Origin: Thaumasiovibrio occultus
GTDB taxonomy: Bacteria > Pseudomonadota > Gammaproteobacteria > Enterobacterales > Vibrionaceae
Length of the DNA stretch: 64,000 nucleotides
NCBI GenBank assembly: GCA_019703815.1
Contig: AP023052.1
Span: 2,418,001-2,482,000 of the forward strand
Direction: 5' to 3'
Positions 46,660-56,977 of this stretch are shown piece after piece (position 1 is the stretch's first letter; every line of letters starts with the position of its first letter). The position numbers and the translations under genes are program-made. Below the pieces are notes generated by a model. It ran no database searches. It saw only the letters and a list, made by a program, of their open reading frames with translations, and was not told the DNA's origin.

Positions 46660-47720
46660 ACCACCTACCGCAGTGGCGCGAGCACTTCGTCACTGAGCTT
46701 AACCAAGCAGGGATGATCCGGCGCTTTGAGGCCAAGGTGAGCGAGCAGCAAACTGGCGAGATCTGGCTACCGACGACGATCAGCGAGCCGAAAAAGCACA
46801 ACTGTTATGTCCTTTCACCGTCGACCTTGATTTTGGACTACGCCGTTGATGAGTTGCCTAAACTGCCGCGTGTTCAACAATGGCTCAGCCGCGCGCTGTT
46901 AAAGCTGGTTGCCACTCCCCTCAAGTGGGGAAAAGTGGATAAGCTACAGGTACTCAATAACCATTGCTTGTCGACCAACATGTACCCCGATGCATGGGAA
47001 GACGCCGACATCAAGGCCATCGAGCAACAAGCGCTTGCCAGAGCTCCTGAGCACGCATTGATGTTTCGCTCGGTCAATCCAACGCAATCACCGCAGCTGT
47101 CGGCCGCGCTTCGTAAGGCGAATTGGCTGCCGATTGTCACGCGCCAAGTATACGTACTCTCGCCAGGCAGTAAACGCGGCACCGACTTTACTAACGACAG
47201 TCGCCTTGCGCGCGAGCCGGGGTGGCGCTACAGCCGATTAGAAACCCCCGCCGAGTTTGAACGCGCACAGCGGCTTTATGATCTGCTTTATTTAGATAAA
47301 TACAGCGAGCACAACATTCAATACACCGCCCAGTTTATGGCACGCATGCAGCAATTGGGCATGATGACCTTTATGGGGCTCTATAAACACGATGAACTCT
47401 GCGCGGTCTCTGGGTTTGTGGTCCACGATAACGTGATGACCTCACCGATTTTCGGCTTAGATACCACATGGCCGCAAAGCGAACAGCTCTATCGTCGAAT
47501 GTCGTGGTACACCCTCGATTTCGCCCATCGCCATCAACTCAGTTTTAACCTCAGCTCAGGCGCACCTAAGTACAAGCGCAGCCGCCATGCTAAACCCTGT
47601 TTAGAATGCAGCTTTGTGGCTGTGGCGCATTTACCCGCCCATCAACGCGCGGTTTGGAAAGCGCTCAGTGTATTAACCCAGCGTTTCTATGCGCCGATGT
47701 TAGAAGAAAACCAGCTATAA
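46647..47720 (+). CDS. GNAT/FemAB-like acyltransferase-type protein
   Basis: A 357-residue protein whose second half (about 200-340) looks like a GNAT or FemAB-type acyltransferase fold (for example MTFMGLYKHDELCAVSGFVV and SFNLSSGAPKYKRSRHAK), although no catalytic residue can be assigned. I place the start at ATG 46647, overlapping the ATP-grasp stop by 13 bases; ATG 46635 is possible and the frame is open to 46599. It ends the cluster and has no obvious terminator of its own. N- or O-acylation or aminoacyl transfer in the pathway is a guess from fold and context. Confidence 0.7.
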   Translation: MERINHLPQWREHFVTELNQAGMIRRFEAKVSEQQTGEIWLPTTISEPKKHNCYVLSPSTLILDYAVDELPKLPRVQQWLSRALLKLVATPLKWGKVDKLQVLNNHCLSTNMYPDAWEDADIKAIEQQALARAPEHALMFRSVNPTQSPQLSAALRKANWLPIVTRQVYVLSPGSKRGTDFTNDSRLAREPGWRYSRLETPAEFERAQRLYDLLYLDKYSEHNIQYTAQFMARMQQLGMMTFMGLYKHDELCAVSGFVVHDNVMTSPIFGLDTTWPQSEQLYRRMSWYTLDFAHRHQLSFNLSSGAPKYKRSRHAKPCLECSFVAVAHLPAHQRAVWKALSVLTQRFYAPMLEENQL

Positions 47721-47815
47721 CCTAAAGACTGATGAGTAAACAAGCCATTGTAAAATTCAGCGTAGAAAACCAACCTAAATGACAACGTCGCGGTGAGGAA
47801 CCGCCGACAAACACG

Positions 47816-47846
47816 CATAAAAAAGGGAGGCATTTCTGCCTCCCAA
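47816..47846 (-). terminator. Intrinsic terminator after the NSS transporter
   Basis: Perfect 8-bp stem gggaggca/tgcctccc (loop tttc, 47825-47844) with a U run on the minus strand. It has little T content for the plus strand, so it does not clearly end the six-gene cluster. Confidence 0.85.
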
Positions 47847-47879
47847 ACTCTGGCCAACATTGTATCTAACCCAAAGTAG

Positions 47880-49226
47880 TTAGATCGTAATGAGTAGCAC
47901 AGCGAATACTAAGACCGGGCAAACGAATTTGACATACCACGGCCAGATACGGCCAAACAGGCTGTTTGCAAACTCAGGATCCCCTTGTGACAGCTCAGCG
48001 ACTTTGCCATTACGTGACCACACCCAGCCACCAAACACACAGAACAGTAAGGCCGATAGCGGCTGCACATACTTATTGGCAAGGTCGGCGACAAATTCAA
48101 ACCATACTGGGAAGTTCAAAATCAACAACACGCTAACTGCCGCAATCACCGCGCCAAAGACCCAACTAAGAGTTTGACGCGATATGCCCTTGCGCTCACT
48201 GACTAAACCGACCGGACATTCCAACATCGAGATAGACGACGTTAATGCCGCCAATGTCATTAGCAAAAAGAAAATGAAAGCGACCCAATCACCGACCGCG
48301 CCTAAGCGTTCAAACAGTAGCGGCAGCACTTCAAACACCAATGTAGGACCGGCGATCAGCGCTTGGCCTGAGTCATAAATAGTGACGCCATTTTTCATTG
48401 CCACAAACATCGCTGGCAACACCACAAGACCCGCTAAAAACGCAACGCCCGTATCGAGCAAGGCCACTGACATCGCGGTTTTCGACAGCGACTCTTTCTT
48501 ACTTAAATAAGAGCCGTAAACCAGCATAGAGCAGCCACCAATCGTCAGCGAGAAGAAACCCTGCCCCAGCGCCGCCAACCAGAGTTCTTTGTCAAAGATC
48601 TGGGAGAAATCAGGCACCAAATAGGTACGCAAGCCGTCCATCGCGCCATCAAGGGTAATGATGTAAAGAAACAGCATCACGAACAGCAGCAGTAAGGCTG
48701 GCATTAAACGGCGCGACCAACGCTCGATACCCGCGCTGACACCCGCTTTGACGATCAAAATAGTGAGCAAATAAAACAGGGCTAAGCCAAAGAGGTTTCG
48801 GCCTAACGAGAACCCATTCAGCCACTCGGCCGATGCAGTTAAGCCCGCGAGCGTCGCCATCGAGCCCAATAACGAGCTCACCAACCAACCTGCGACCACG
48901 CTGTAAAACGCCAGCACCAAGCAAGGCACCGACAGCCCCACCCAGCCGACCGCTTCACCTAAGCGTTTTTGTAACGGCGATTTACCGAGTGCTCGCATAC
49001 TGTCGAGCGGGTTCGCCTGACCATGACGACCAATGGCCATTTCCATCACTAACATAGGGTACGCCACCACTAAGATCAGCAATAGATACACAAATACAAA
49101 CACCGCGCCGCCAAACGACGCCGCTTTAGTCGGAAAACTCCAGATATTACCAAGACCAACCGCAGCACCTGCCGCCGCTAAGACAAATCCCATCCTGGAA
49201 GAAAATTGCTCTCTTTGCATCGCCAT
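47880..49226 (-). CDS. Sodium-dependent transporter (NSS/SNF family)
   Basis: A 448-residue neurotransmitter:sodium symporter homologue with about 11 membrane segments, probably taking up an amino acid or related amine with Na+. TM1 carries AAAGAAVGLGNIWSFPT, where the first Na+ site and unwound helix lie. The usual GNIWRFPY is GNIWSFPT here, so the extracellular-gate arginine of LeuT-type members is replaced by Ser. TM6 has FFSLTIGGCSML. It is convergent with the biosynthetic cluster and could supply or move its amino substrate, but nothing proves a link. Confidence 0.92.
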   Translation of the reverse strand: MAMQREQFSSRMGFVLAAAGAAVGLGNIWSFPTKAASFGGAVFVFVYLLLILVVAYPMLVMEMAIGRHGQANPLDSMRALGKSPLQKRLGEAVGWVGLSVPCLVLAFYSVVAGWLVSSLLGSMATLAGLTASAEWLNGFSLGRNLFGLALFYLLTILIVKAGVSAGIERWSRRLMPALLLLFVMLFLYIITLDGAMDGLRTYLVPDFSQIFDKELWLAALGQGFFSLTIGGCSMLVYGSYLSKKESLSKTAMSVALLDTGVAFLAGLVVLPAMFVAMKNGVTIYDSGQALIAGPTLVFEVLPLLFERLGAVGDWVAFIFFLLMTLAALTSSISMLECPVGLVSERKGISRQTLSWVFGAVIAAVSVLLILNFPVWFEFVADLANKYVQPLSALLFCVFGGWVWSRNGKVAELSQGDPEFANSLFGRIWPWYVKFVCPVLVFAVLLITI

Positions 49227-49640
49227 ACCTCAAAAATCAAACTAGCGAGCTAGTACACTAGTTTATAAGTTCAATGATAGCAATCCCTTTGAAATAACAA
49301 TCCATTAAAATAACTGGAAATTAGAATTTACACCGACCAATTACCACCTAAACAGATAATTGCACTACGTCACCATTGAGCTAACTTCTCAGCGAATAAT
49401 GCCTACTTTGCCAAGAGTCTTTGCCAATAGTTTTAGCAAGAGATCCCTTCGACGTGGTACGCCAATCCGCCGCCACTAACACGGCGAGGCAAGTTGATAA
49501 ATTGTTTCAAAATGCTGCGAAGCTGATCGAAAAGCTAATCTAGCGCAACCTTAAATTAACATCAGGTTACAACCGTGACGACAAAACGGACGGTGAGCGT
49601 GGTATAAAAGCAGGCTAATTAGTTTGAGGGGTGCAATGTT
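49227..49640. other. Divergent intergenic region
   Basis: 414 bases between the NSS transporter and the PsiE-type gene. Near the transporter start, actagc-ga-gctagt (starting about 49241) and aaactag...ctagttt form nested inverted repeats that may be an operator. No gene or RNA is recognised in the rest. Confidence 0.45.
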
Positions 49641-50186
49641 GTGAAACAGAATACAAATGATCCGCTAATCGACTTTCTGCATAAGCTGATCCATTTTTCG
49701 GTCAAGATCCTTGCCGTGATGATGGTGGTTCTCATTGTGATGGGGGTGATTGATGTGGGTTGGGAGATCACGCAGAAACTCTTTATCAAAGAGCCGCGCT
49801 TTGTACTGACTGTGACCGATCTCCTCAAGCTGTTTGGCGCCTTTATGGTCATCCTGATCGCGATTGAAATCTTTATCAATATTACGGTATATCTGCGTGA
49901 AGAAGTCATTCACGTCAAAATCGTTATCGCCACCGCGTTAATGGCGATTGCACGTAAGATCATCATTCTTGATATGCAAAAGTACGATGCATGGCAAGTC
50001 GCGGCATTGGCTGCGGTCTTCTTTGCCTCAGCGATTGCTTACTGGTATGTGCACCGTATTCCGGTGGAAGAGCTCGCCACTGACGATCCGTACAAAGAAA
50101 AGAGCAAAGCAAAAATCAGCGATAACGCCGAGGCAAACACGGAAAAAAGCCCTGAAACCATGGCGGCATCGCAAGAAGCCAAATAA
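49641..50186 (+). CDS. Phosphate-starvation-inducible PsiE family protein
   Basis: A 181-residue inner-membrane protein with four hydrophobic segments between about residues 15 and 140 and a charged cytoplasmic-type tail (KEKSKAKISDNAEANTEKS). The family pattern LLKLFGAFMVILIAIEIF, followed by HVKIVIATALMAIARKIIILD, is clear. PsiE homologues respond to phosphate starvation in E. coli, but their biochemical role is unknown; no Pho box was seen here. The start is GTG at 49641, with GAGGGG 9 bases upstream. The stop lies inside the first unit of a 20-base tandem repeat. Confidence 0.85.
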   Translation: MKQNTNDPLIDFLHKLIHFSVKILAVMMVVLIVMGVIDVGWEITQKLFIKEPRFVLTVTDLLKLFGAFMVILIAIEIFINITVYLREEVIHVKIVIATALMAIARKIIILDMQKYDAWQVAALAAVFFASAIAYWYVHRIPVEELATDDPYKEKSKAKISDNAEANTEKSPETMAASQEAK

Positions 50187-50230
50187 ATAGCCAAGAAGAC
50201 AAATAAATAGCCAAGAAGACAAATAAGTCG
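50171..50230 (+). repeat. 20-base tandem repeat, three units
   Basis: Units gcaagaagccaaataaatag, ccaagaagacaaataaatag and ccaagaagacaaataagtcg, contiguous from 50171. The first overlaps the last codons and stop of the PsiE-type gene. Confidence 0.9.
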
Positions 50231-50273
50231 CCTCGCTGCAACAAGCCTTAGCGCAGTTGGGTCGCCAGCAGCT

Positions 50274-50318
50274 TAAAAAGCGCATCGGACATTCCCCCGT
50301 CCGGTGCGTTTTTTTATT
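50274..50318. terminator. Bidirectional terminator between the PsiE-type gene and tilS
   Basis: Ten-pair stem cgcatcggac/gtccggtgcg (one G-U) with an 8-base loop, a run of seven T on the plus strand and five U on the minus strand. Confidence 0.92.
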
Positions 50319-50320
50319 CA

Positions 50321-51664
50321 CTAAATTGAAAGCATCTCCGATTCCGTTGACTTAAGGGCGAGGGCGACGTCTTCACCGACAAACCCTTCGCAGACAAACA
50401 GCCCCGCAATTGCGGCTAACTCATCACCAAAAAAGATCATCGGTTGGCGCGGACGCTGCCAGCTAGGAATGCCGTACTCTTGGTACAATTTTTTCATTTT
50501 CCGGCGCCCGGCATGACGCTCAGCCGGCTTCACTTGCAAACCCTCTACCGCAAACCGCACCGTGATTGGCTCATCCGCTTGAGGAGCGCGCAGCATCAAA
50601 GTGGACGACACTGGTTTGCCAGTCGCAGCCAGTAGCGAAAGTGCACCGAGACCGTCCGGCAAGGCTAACGTCTGCCCCACCGCTAGCGTCGCCTGCCAAC
50701 CACTTACATCGGCAAAAGGACGCACGAGATGCAACCTGTCTTGATGACGGCGCAATTGATAACGCCCCCACTGCACGCTTGGGTTCGCATCGTCACGCGC
50801 AGCGAGCACCTCGCTAAGCATAGTGTTAAGCTGCGCTTCGGACGGCATCACGCTGACCTGAGGGCTAAGCCATGCACGCAGCAGTTGGCGTTGAATCACC
50901 GTGGGCTGGTCTTGCAGTTGGGTGCAACACAGCCCATCGCTGACGGTTAACTGCGCCAGCTTGTCTTGCAACAGCAAGGCGAGCGCCGCTTCTTGCTCAC
51001 CACACAACCGAGCGCTGCGGGCGATATTGGCGCTAATGCTTGGCCAACGCTCGCTGAGTACCGGCATCACTTGGTGGCGGAGAAAATTACGATCAAAGCG
51101 GGTATCGCTGTTGCTCTCATCTTCATTCCATTCGAGCTGATGCTCTTTGGCGTACGCTTCGAGCGCATCACGGGAAGTGGCTAAGAAAGGGCGCAGGTGC
51201 ACACCGCCGGCAAATGCGGTGTTACTTGGCATTGATGACAAACCTTTCGGGCCACTGCCGCGCTTTAACGCCAGTAAAAACGTCTCGCACTGATCATCAA
51301 GATGCTGGGCTGTCAGCAGTACAGCGCCGTCTGTTATGTGACGGCGCAATGCGTCGTAGCGCGCTTCGCGAGCCCCTTGCTCCAGGCCGCCTTGGCGTTG
51401 ATCGACACTGACTTTTTCTACCACACATGCAATTCCGGCCTCGTTTGACCAACGCAGACAATTGTCTGCCCAGCGATCGGCATTGCAGCTCAAACCGTGG
51501 TGCACATAGACCGCGAGATAATCGTATTGAGGATAGGCATCACGAAATCGGCGCAATAAATCGAGCATCACCCGCGAGTCTAAGCCGCCGCTTAGCGCCA
51601 ACACCACTCGCTGACGCTGGGATAATTGCGCGACAAGTTGCTGCGAAAAAGAGGAATAGATCAT
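50321..51664 (-). CDS. tilS: tRNA(Ile)-lysidine synthase
   Basis: TilS adds lysine to cytidine 34 of the CAU tRNA-Ile, changing its codon from AUG to AUA and its charging to Ile; it is essential. From the ATG at 51664 the protein has 447 residues, with the PP-loop LALSGGLDSRVML near the N-terminus and the TilS substrate-binding and C-terminal domains (ending region KKLYQEYGIPSWQRPRQP). The frame runs open to 51766, but those 34 codons are not TilS-like. Gene order with accA-dnaE upstream matches E. coli, apart from the absent ldcC and yaeR. Confidence 0.94.
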   Translation of the reverse strand: MIYSSFSQQLVAQLSQRQRVVLALSGGLDSRVMLDLLRRFRDAYPQYDYLAVYVHHGLSCNADRWADNCLRWSNEAGIACVVEKVSVDQRQGGLEQGAREARYDALRRHITDGAVLLTAQHLDDQCETFLLALKRGSGPKGLSSMPSNTAFAGGVHLRPFLATSRDALEAYAKEHQLEWNEDESNSDTRFDRNFLRHQVMPVLSERWPSISANIARSARLCGEQEAALALLLQDKLAQLTVSDGLCCTQLQDQPTVIQRQLLRAWLSPQVSVMPSEAQLNTMLSEVLAARDDANPSVQWGRYQLRRHQDRLHLVRPFADVSGWQATLAVGQTLALPDGLGALSLLAATGKPVSSTLMLRAPQADEPITVRFAVEGLQVKPAERHAGRRKMKKLYQEYGIPSWQRPRQPMIFFGDELAAIAGLFVCEGFVGEDVALALKSTESEMLSI

Positions 51665-51744
51665 GCGGTGTCCTGCCCAATAGCCGGTGCGGCTGCGAAA
51701 TAAAACGTCGTTTAAGTGAAAAGAAAAGCTAGGCGGGATTGTTA

Positions 51745-51781
51745 AAAGAAAGCGCCGACAAGTCAACCTTGTCAGCGCTTT
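51745..51781 (-). terminator. Intrinsic terminator between accA and tilS
   Basis: Stem aaagcgc-gacaag/cttgtc-gcgcttt with one c/a mismatch (51749-51781), followed on the minus strand by ttcttttaac. A second short inverted repeat (taccgttt/aaacggta, 51795-51820) lies between it and accA. Confidence 0.7.
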
Positions 51782-51844
51782 GTAGAGGCGAGCTTACCGT
51801 TTTCAAGAGTAAAAACGGTAAACATCATAATGCGTAAAACGTGC

Positions 51845-52804
51845 TTATACGTAACCGTAGTTCATCAAACGATGGTAACGGCGCGTCAGCAAGTTTTCAG
51901 TATCTAGCGCACTCAGATCGGTCAAGCTAGCGATCAATTGCTGCTTCAAGTTAGCCGCCATCTTCGCGACATCACGGTGAGCGCCACCCAGTGGCTCTTC
52001 GATGATGTTGTCGATCAGACCCAACTCTTTCAAACGTGGCGCTGTCATGCCCATCGCTTCTGCTGCTTGGTCTGCTTTGTTGGAGTCGCGCCATAGGATA
52101 GAGGCACAACCTTCTGGTGAAATGACCGAGTAGGTTGAATATTGCAGCATGTTAACGCAGTCACCCACACCGATAGCCAGAGCGCCGCCTGAGCCGCCTT
52201 CACCGACCACGTTACAAATCACCGGCACTTTCAAGCCTGACATCACTTTCAAGTTGCGCGCAATCGCTTCAGATTGACCACGCTCTTCTGCGCCCACACC
52301 TGGGTAAGCACCCGCCGTGTCGATAAAAGTGATGATTGGCATATTGAAACGCTCAGCCATTTCCATCAAACGCAGCGCTTTACGGTAGCCTTCTGGTTTT
52401 GGCATACCAAAGTTACGCAGCACTTTTTCTTTGGTCTCACGGCCTTTTTGGTGACCAATCACCATCACAGGTTGACCTTCTAAGCGCGCAATACCGCCCA
52501 CCAGCGCTTTGTCATCGGCAAAAGCACGATCACCGGCGAGTTCATCAAACTCAGTGAAGATATGTTTAATGTAATCAAATGTGTAAGGACGCTGAGGATG
52601 GCGAGCCAATTGGGCTACCTGCCATGCGCCAAGATCAGAGAAAATTTTCTTGGTCAGCTCTAGACTCTTATTTTCTAACTGCTCGATCTCTTTGCCCAGA
52701 TCAACCGCCGCGTTTTCGTCATGACGGGAAACACCGCGTAGTGCTTCGATCTTGGCTTCCAACTCTGCAATCGGTTGTTCAAATTCTAGGAAATTAAGGC
52801 TCAT
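51845..52804 (-). CDS. accA: Acetyl-CoA carboxylase carboxyltransferase subunit alpha
   Basis: AccA, with AccD, transfers the carboxyl group from biotin-BCCP to acetyl-CoA, giving malonyl-CoA for fatty acid synthesis. The 319 residues equal the E. coli length; it starts [20 protein letters not shown] and has the crotonase-like core with [20 protein letters not shown] and [16 protein letters not shown]. It follows dnaE by 42 bases in the long lpx-dnaE-accA series. Confidence 0.97.
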   Translation of the reverse strand: MSLNFLEFEQPIAELEAKIEALRGVSRHDENAAVDLGKEIEQLENKSLELTKKIFSDLGAWQVAQLARHPQRPYTFDYIKHIFTEFDELAGDRAFADDKALVGGIARLEGQPVMVIGHQKGRETKEKVLRNFGMPKPEGYRKALRLMEMAERFNMPIITFIDTAGAYPGVGAEERGQSEAIARNLKVMSGLKVPVICNVVGEGGSGGALAIGVGDCVNMLQYSTYSVISPEGCASILWRDSNKADQAAEAMGMTAPRLKELGLIDNIIEEPLGGAHRDVAKMAANLKQQLIASLTDLSALDTENLLTRRYHRLMNYGYV

Positions 52805-52846
52805 ACCAATCTCAATCCATTTTTTCGCACTGCCGAAGCTATGCTG

Positions 52847-55800
52847 TTAATTAAATTCAAGTTCTACCTGATGCTCACCTAAAAGGAGCTTCAGATCATC
52901 AATCAATTCATCGCTTGGCGTTACTCGCCACTCTGTCCCCAATACCATCTTCGCTTGGGCATCCTCACGCTGGTAATAGATATTAACAGGGATAATACCC
53001 GCTCGATGCGGCGACAGAGCATCACTGAAGCGTTCCATAAAGCGGTCATCAATTTGATGCGCCGTCAGTGATAAGCCAATAGCCCGTAAGTGTTTTTCTC
53101 GTGCTTGACTGATATCCATAACATCACGAACTGTCATTTTATAGCCACCATTGAAGTCATCAAAGCTGACCTGTCCGTGAACGACGACAACCTTGTCTTT
53201 TTCGACTAAATCAAGGTACTTATCTAGCACGTCAGAATATAACATGGCTTCCATGCGGCCTGAACGATCGTCAAGACTCATGATGCCGATTCGCGAGCCA
53301 CGTTTTGTTGTCATGACACGTGCACCGACCACGAGGCCAGCCAGCGTAACCGGATTATCACGGCCACTTGGCTGCGCATCTTTCAAGCGGTAGCTGGTGT
53401 AGTGCTTCAGCTCTTTGATATAGGTGTTGATCGGGTGTCCGGTCAAATACAGACCGAGCGTCTCGCGCTCCCCTTCCAGCCACACTTTATCAGGCCATGC
53501 CGGCACTTTAGCGTACTTGTGTTCGACTTCTTCTGGTGCTTCGGTCAGGACGCCAAACATATCGCCTTGGCCAAATGACATCGCTTGGTGATGTTGGCTT
53601 GCCGCGCGAACAGCATCATCTAATGATGCCGCTAAAGCGGCGCGGTGAGGACCCAATCGATCCAGTGCCCCCGACTTAATCAAGCGCTCCAATACACGTT
53701 TGTTGACTTTTTTCGTATCAACACGGGCACAGAAATCGAACAGATCTTTAAAGTGACCGCCCTTCTCGCGCGCTTCGATAATATTTTCGATAGGCGCTTC
53801 ACCGACGCCTTTAATCGCGCCGATGCCGTAGACGATCTCGCCTTTCTCGTTGACGTTAAAGCGGTACAAGCCACTGTTTACATCCGGTGGCAACACCTTG
53901 AGGTTCATGCGCAAGCATTCATCCACCAAGCCGACGATCTTATCGGTGTTATCCATATCGGCGGTCATTACCGCTGCCATGAATTCTGCCGGATAGTGCG
54001 CTTTGAGCCACAAGGTTTGATAGGAAACCAACGCATAGGCTGCCGAGTGCGATTTGTTGAAGCCGTAACCGGCGAATTTCTCCACCAAGTCGAAGATCTT
54101 CATCGCCAACTCGCCATCAACGCCGTTGTCTATCGCACCTTTTTCAAAGGTGGCGCGCTGCTTGGCCATCTCTTCGGGTTTTTTCTTACCCATCGCACGA
54201 CGCAACATATCGGCGCCGCCCAAGGTGTAACCCGAGAGCTCCTGCGCGATCTGCATGACCTGCTCTTGATACAAGATGATGCCGTAGGTCGGATCCAAAA
54301 TCGGCTTCAGGCACTCATGTTGCCACGTGGCATCGGGGTAGGAAATCTCTTCTCGGCCATGCTTACGGTCGATAAAGTTATCAACCATGCCTGACTGCAA
54401 TGGACCTGGGCGGAACAAGGCCACCAGTGCGATCATATCTTCGAAGCAGTCAGGTTGCAGGCGTTTGATCAGCTCTTTCATCCCGCGCGATTCAAGCTGG
54501 AATACCGCCGTGGTTTCGGATTTTTGCAGCATGGCGAAACTTTTGCTGTCCGCCATTGGGATCGCCGCAATGTTAACCGGAGTTTTACCTTCTTTCTCCA
54601 GACGCGGGTTGATCATCCCCAGCGCCCAGTCGATGATGGTCAGCGTGCGCAGCCCCAAGAAGTCGAACTTCACCAGACCGGCGGTTTCAACGTCGTTCTT
54701 GTCAAACTGAGTAACGGGGTTGTGGCCTTCCGCATCGCAGTACAGCGGGGCGAAATCGGTGATGGTCGTCGGTGAAATAACCACACCACCGGCGTGCTTA
54801 CCGGCGTTACGGATCACCCCTTCAAGGATGCGCGCCATGTCGATCAGATCGCGCACTTCCTCGTCATTGTTATAGATTTCACCTAATTGCGGCTCGGCAT
54901 CGAACGCTTTTTTCAGCGTCATGCCTGGCTCTGCGGGCACCAACTTCGAGATGCGGTCAACGAAGCCGTAACCGTGACCCAATACACGGCCCACATCGCG
55001 AATTACCGCTTTCGCCGCCATGGTGCCGTAAGTGATGATCTGTGATACCGCATCACGGCCATACAACTCAGCCACGTGATCGATAACCAAGTCACGTTTG
55101 TCCATACAAAAGTCGATATCGAAATCGGGCATGGAGACACGTTCTGGGTTCAAGAAGCGTTCGAACAGCAGATCAAATTCCAATGGGTCCAGATCGGTAA
55201 TATCTAGCGCGTACGCCACCAGCGAGCCCGCACCCGAACCACGGCCCGGCCCCACCGGCACGCCGTTATCTTTCGACCACTGGATGAACTCCATAACGAT
55301 CAAGAAGTAACCCGGGAACCCCATGTCGTTGATCACTTTGAGTTCAATTTTCAAACGATCATCGTATTCTGGGCGACGCTCAGCACGTACTTGCTCATCA
55401 GGGAACAAGAACTTGAGTCGACGCTCCAAGCCTTCTTCCGACATTTTGATCAGATAATCTTCGATGCTCAGATCCCCTGTCGGGAAACTTGGCAGGAAAT
55501 ATTCGCCTAAACGCACGGTAACGTTACAGCGTTTGGCAATCTCGACGGTGTTGGCCAACGCTTCTGGAATGTCGGCAAACAGCTCGCACATTTCCTCTTC
55601 GCTACGTAGATATTGCTGGGCGCTGTACTTTTGCGGGCGACGCGGATCTTCAAGGGTGTAGCCATCGTGGATACACACCCGAATATCGTGGGCGTCAAAT
55701 TGATCTTCGGTTAAAAAGCGCACGTCGTTGGTGGCAACCACGGGCAAGTCTTGCTCGGCGGCAAAGTCGACCGCAAAGCGAATGTAGACGTCTTCATCCG

Positions 55801-56326
55801 GACGGCCGGTACGCACCAACTCTAAGAAGTAACGATCAGGGAAATGGGTTTGATAATACTCAGCCAGCTCAGCGGCCAGCTTCATATTGCCCTTGAGCAA
55901 GGCTTTACCCACATCACCATTGCGCCCGCCCGATAGCAGGATCAATCCCTCTTGATGCTCGGCTAACCAATCGCGATCCATCACTGGCATGTGCTGAACA
56001 TGACCACGCAAGTAGGCTTTGGAGATCAACAAGGTAAGGTTTTTGTAGCCAGTGTTGTTCATCGCCAACACCGTCAATTCGGTGAGTTCATCACCCAAGG
56101 CATCACAGCGTACTTTGAAATCCGCACCAATGATCGGCTTTAGGCCTGCATCATGGGTGCCAAAATAGAACTTCACCAAACCACACAGGTTGGTGAAGTC
56201 GGTCAATGCCATGGCAGGCATACCCATTTCTGCGACTTTATTGACCAATGGGCCGACCTTCGACAAGCCGTCGACCATGGAAAAGTCACTATGAATGCGC
56301 AGATGGATAAAACGGGGATCGGCCAT
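52847..56326 (-). CDS. dnaE: DNA polymerase III subunit alpha
   Basis: The replicative polymerase subunit, 1159 residues, the family length. It opens with the PHP domain ([18 protein letters not shown]). The catalytic palm has the acidic triad context [13 protein letters not shown] near residue 400. Fingers include the [15 protein letters not shown] segment, and the C-terminal OB fold and tau-binding region follow. It is preceded by rnhB and followed by accA as in E. coli. Confidence 0.97.
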   Translation of the reverse strand: MADPRFIHLRIHSDFSMVDGLSKVGPLVNKVAEMGMPAMALTDFTNLCGLVKFYFGTHDAGLKPIIGADFKVRCDALGDELTELTVLAMNNTGYKNLTLLISKAYLRGHVQHMPVMDRDWLAEHQEGLILLSGGRNGDVGKALLKGNMKLAAELAEYYQTHFPDRYFLELVRTGRPDEDVYIRFAVDFAAEQDLPVVATNDVRFLTEDQFDAHDIRVCIHDGYTLEDPRRPQKYSAQQYLRSEEEMCELFADIPEALANTVEIAKRCNVTVRLGEYFLPSFPTGDLSIEDYLIKMSEEGLERRLKFLFPDEQVRAERRPEYDDRLKIELKVINDMGFPGYFLIVMEFIQWSKDNGVPVGPGRGSGAGSLVAYALDITDLDPLEFDLLFERFLNPERVSMPDFDIDFCMDKRDLVIDHVAELYGRDAVSQIITYGTMAAKAVIRDVGRVLGHGYGFVDRISKLVPAEPGMTLKKAFDAEPQLGEIYNNDEEVRDLIDMARILEGVIRNAGKHAGGVVISPTTITDFAPLYCDAEGHNPVTQFDKNDVETAGLVKFDFLGLRTLTIIDWALGMINPRLEKEGKTPVNIAAIPMADSKSFAMLQKSETTAVFQLESRGMKELIKRLQPDCFEDMIALVALFRPGPLQSGMVDNFIDRKHGREEISYPDATWQHECLKPILDPTYGIILYQEQVMQIAQELSGYTLGGADMLRRAMGKKKPEEMAKQRATFEKGAIDNGVDGELAMKIFDLVEKFAGYGFNKSHSAAYALVSYQTLWLKAHYPAEFMAAVMTADMDNTDKIVGLVDECLRMNLKVLPPDVNSGLYRFNVNEKGEIVYGIGAIKGVGEAPIENIIEAREKGGHFKDLFDFCARVDTKKVNKRVLERLIKSGALDRLGPHRAALAASLDDAVRAASQHHQAMSFGQGDMFGVLTEAPEEVEHKYAKVPAWPDKVWLEGERETLGLYLTGHPINTYIKELKHYTSYRLKDAQPSGRDNPVTLAGLVVGARVMTTKRGSRIGIMSLDDRSGRMEAMLYSDVLDKYLDLVEKDKVVVVHGQVSFDDFNGGYKMTVRDVMDISQAREKHLRAIGLSLTAHQIDDRFMERFSDALSPHRAGIIPVNIYYQREDAQAKMVLGTEWRVTPSDELIDDLKLLLGEHQVELEFN

Positions 56327-56371
56327 TATGCTCTCGTATTACGTCGGGTGTTGCTTGATTGGCTAGGACGG

Positions 56372-56977
56372 TTACTCCAATCCCAGCGCGCGTTTAACAG
56401 GTTTAAAGCTACGGCGGTGCTCATCAATCGCACCGTGCGCTTCTAGCGCTTCCATGTGCACTTTAGTTGGGTAGCCTTTGTGCTTGGCAAAACCGTATTG
56501 CGGAAAGGCTTTATCCAGCTCATCCATCTCACGGTCGCGCGTCACTTTCGCGATAATCGATGCCGCTGAAATTTCAGCCACCCGTAAATCGCCTTTCACC
56601 ACCGCGTGCGCCGCAATACCAAAATCCGGGGTGCGGTTACCGTCCACCAGCACGTAGTCTGGGGTGACTGGCAATCCAGCGACAGCGCGCTGCATCGCTA
56701 CCATGGTCGCTTGCAAAATGTTGAGCTGATCGATTTCATCCGCTTCGCAACGACCCAGCGACCACGCCAAGGCTTTCTCTTGGATCTCAACAAACAGCTT
56801 TTCACGCTTTTTGTCGGTCAATTTTTTGGAATCGGTGAGTCCTTCAATCGGGTTATTGGGATCTAAAATCACCGCCGCTGTGACGACCGCGCCCACGAGT
56901 GGACCGCGACCGACTTCATCGACACCCGCGATACATGTGGCGTTTTCTGGGTAGTTGAAGGGCTCTAATTCTTTCAT
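56372..56977 (-). CDS. rnhB: Ribonuclease HII
   Basis: RnhB removes ribonucleotides misincorporated in DNA and degrades RNA in hybrids. The 201-residue protein has [19 protein letters not shown] near residue 18 (Asp-Glu catalytic pair), the conserved [14 protein letters not shown] (third acidic residue region) and [11 protein letters not shown]. Its start overlaps the lpxB stop by 4 bases, indicating translational coupling within the lpx-dnaE series. Confidence 0.96.
   Translation of the reverse strand: MKELEPFNYPENATCIAGVDEVGRGPLVGAVVTAAVILDPNNPIEGLTDSKKLTDKKREKLFVEIQEKALAWSLGRCEADEIDQLNILQATMVAMQRAVAGLPVTPDYVLVDGNRTPDFGIAAHAVVKGDLRVAEISAASIIAKVTRDREMDELDKAFPQYGFAKHKGYPTKVHMEALEAHGAIDEHRRSFKPVKRALGLE

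Noticed and set aside
51665-51766. N-terminal extension of TilS
   Set aside because: The 34 extra codons are not TilS-like, and the PP-loop sits at the expected distance from the ATG at 51664.
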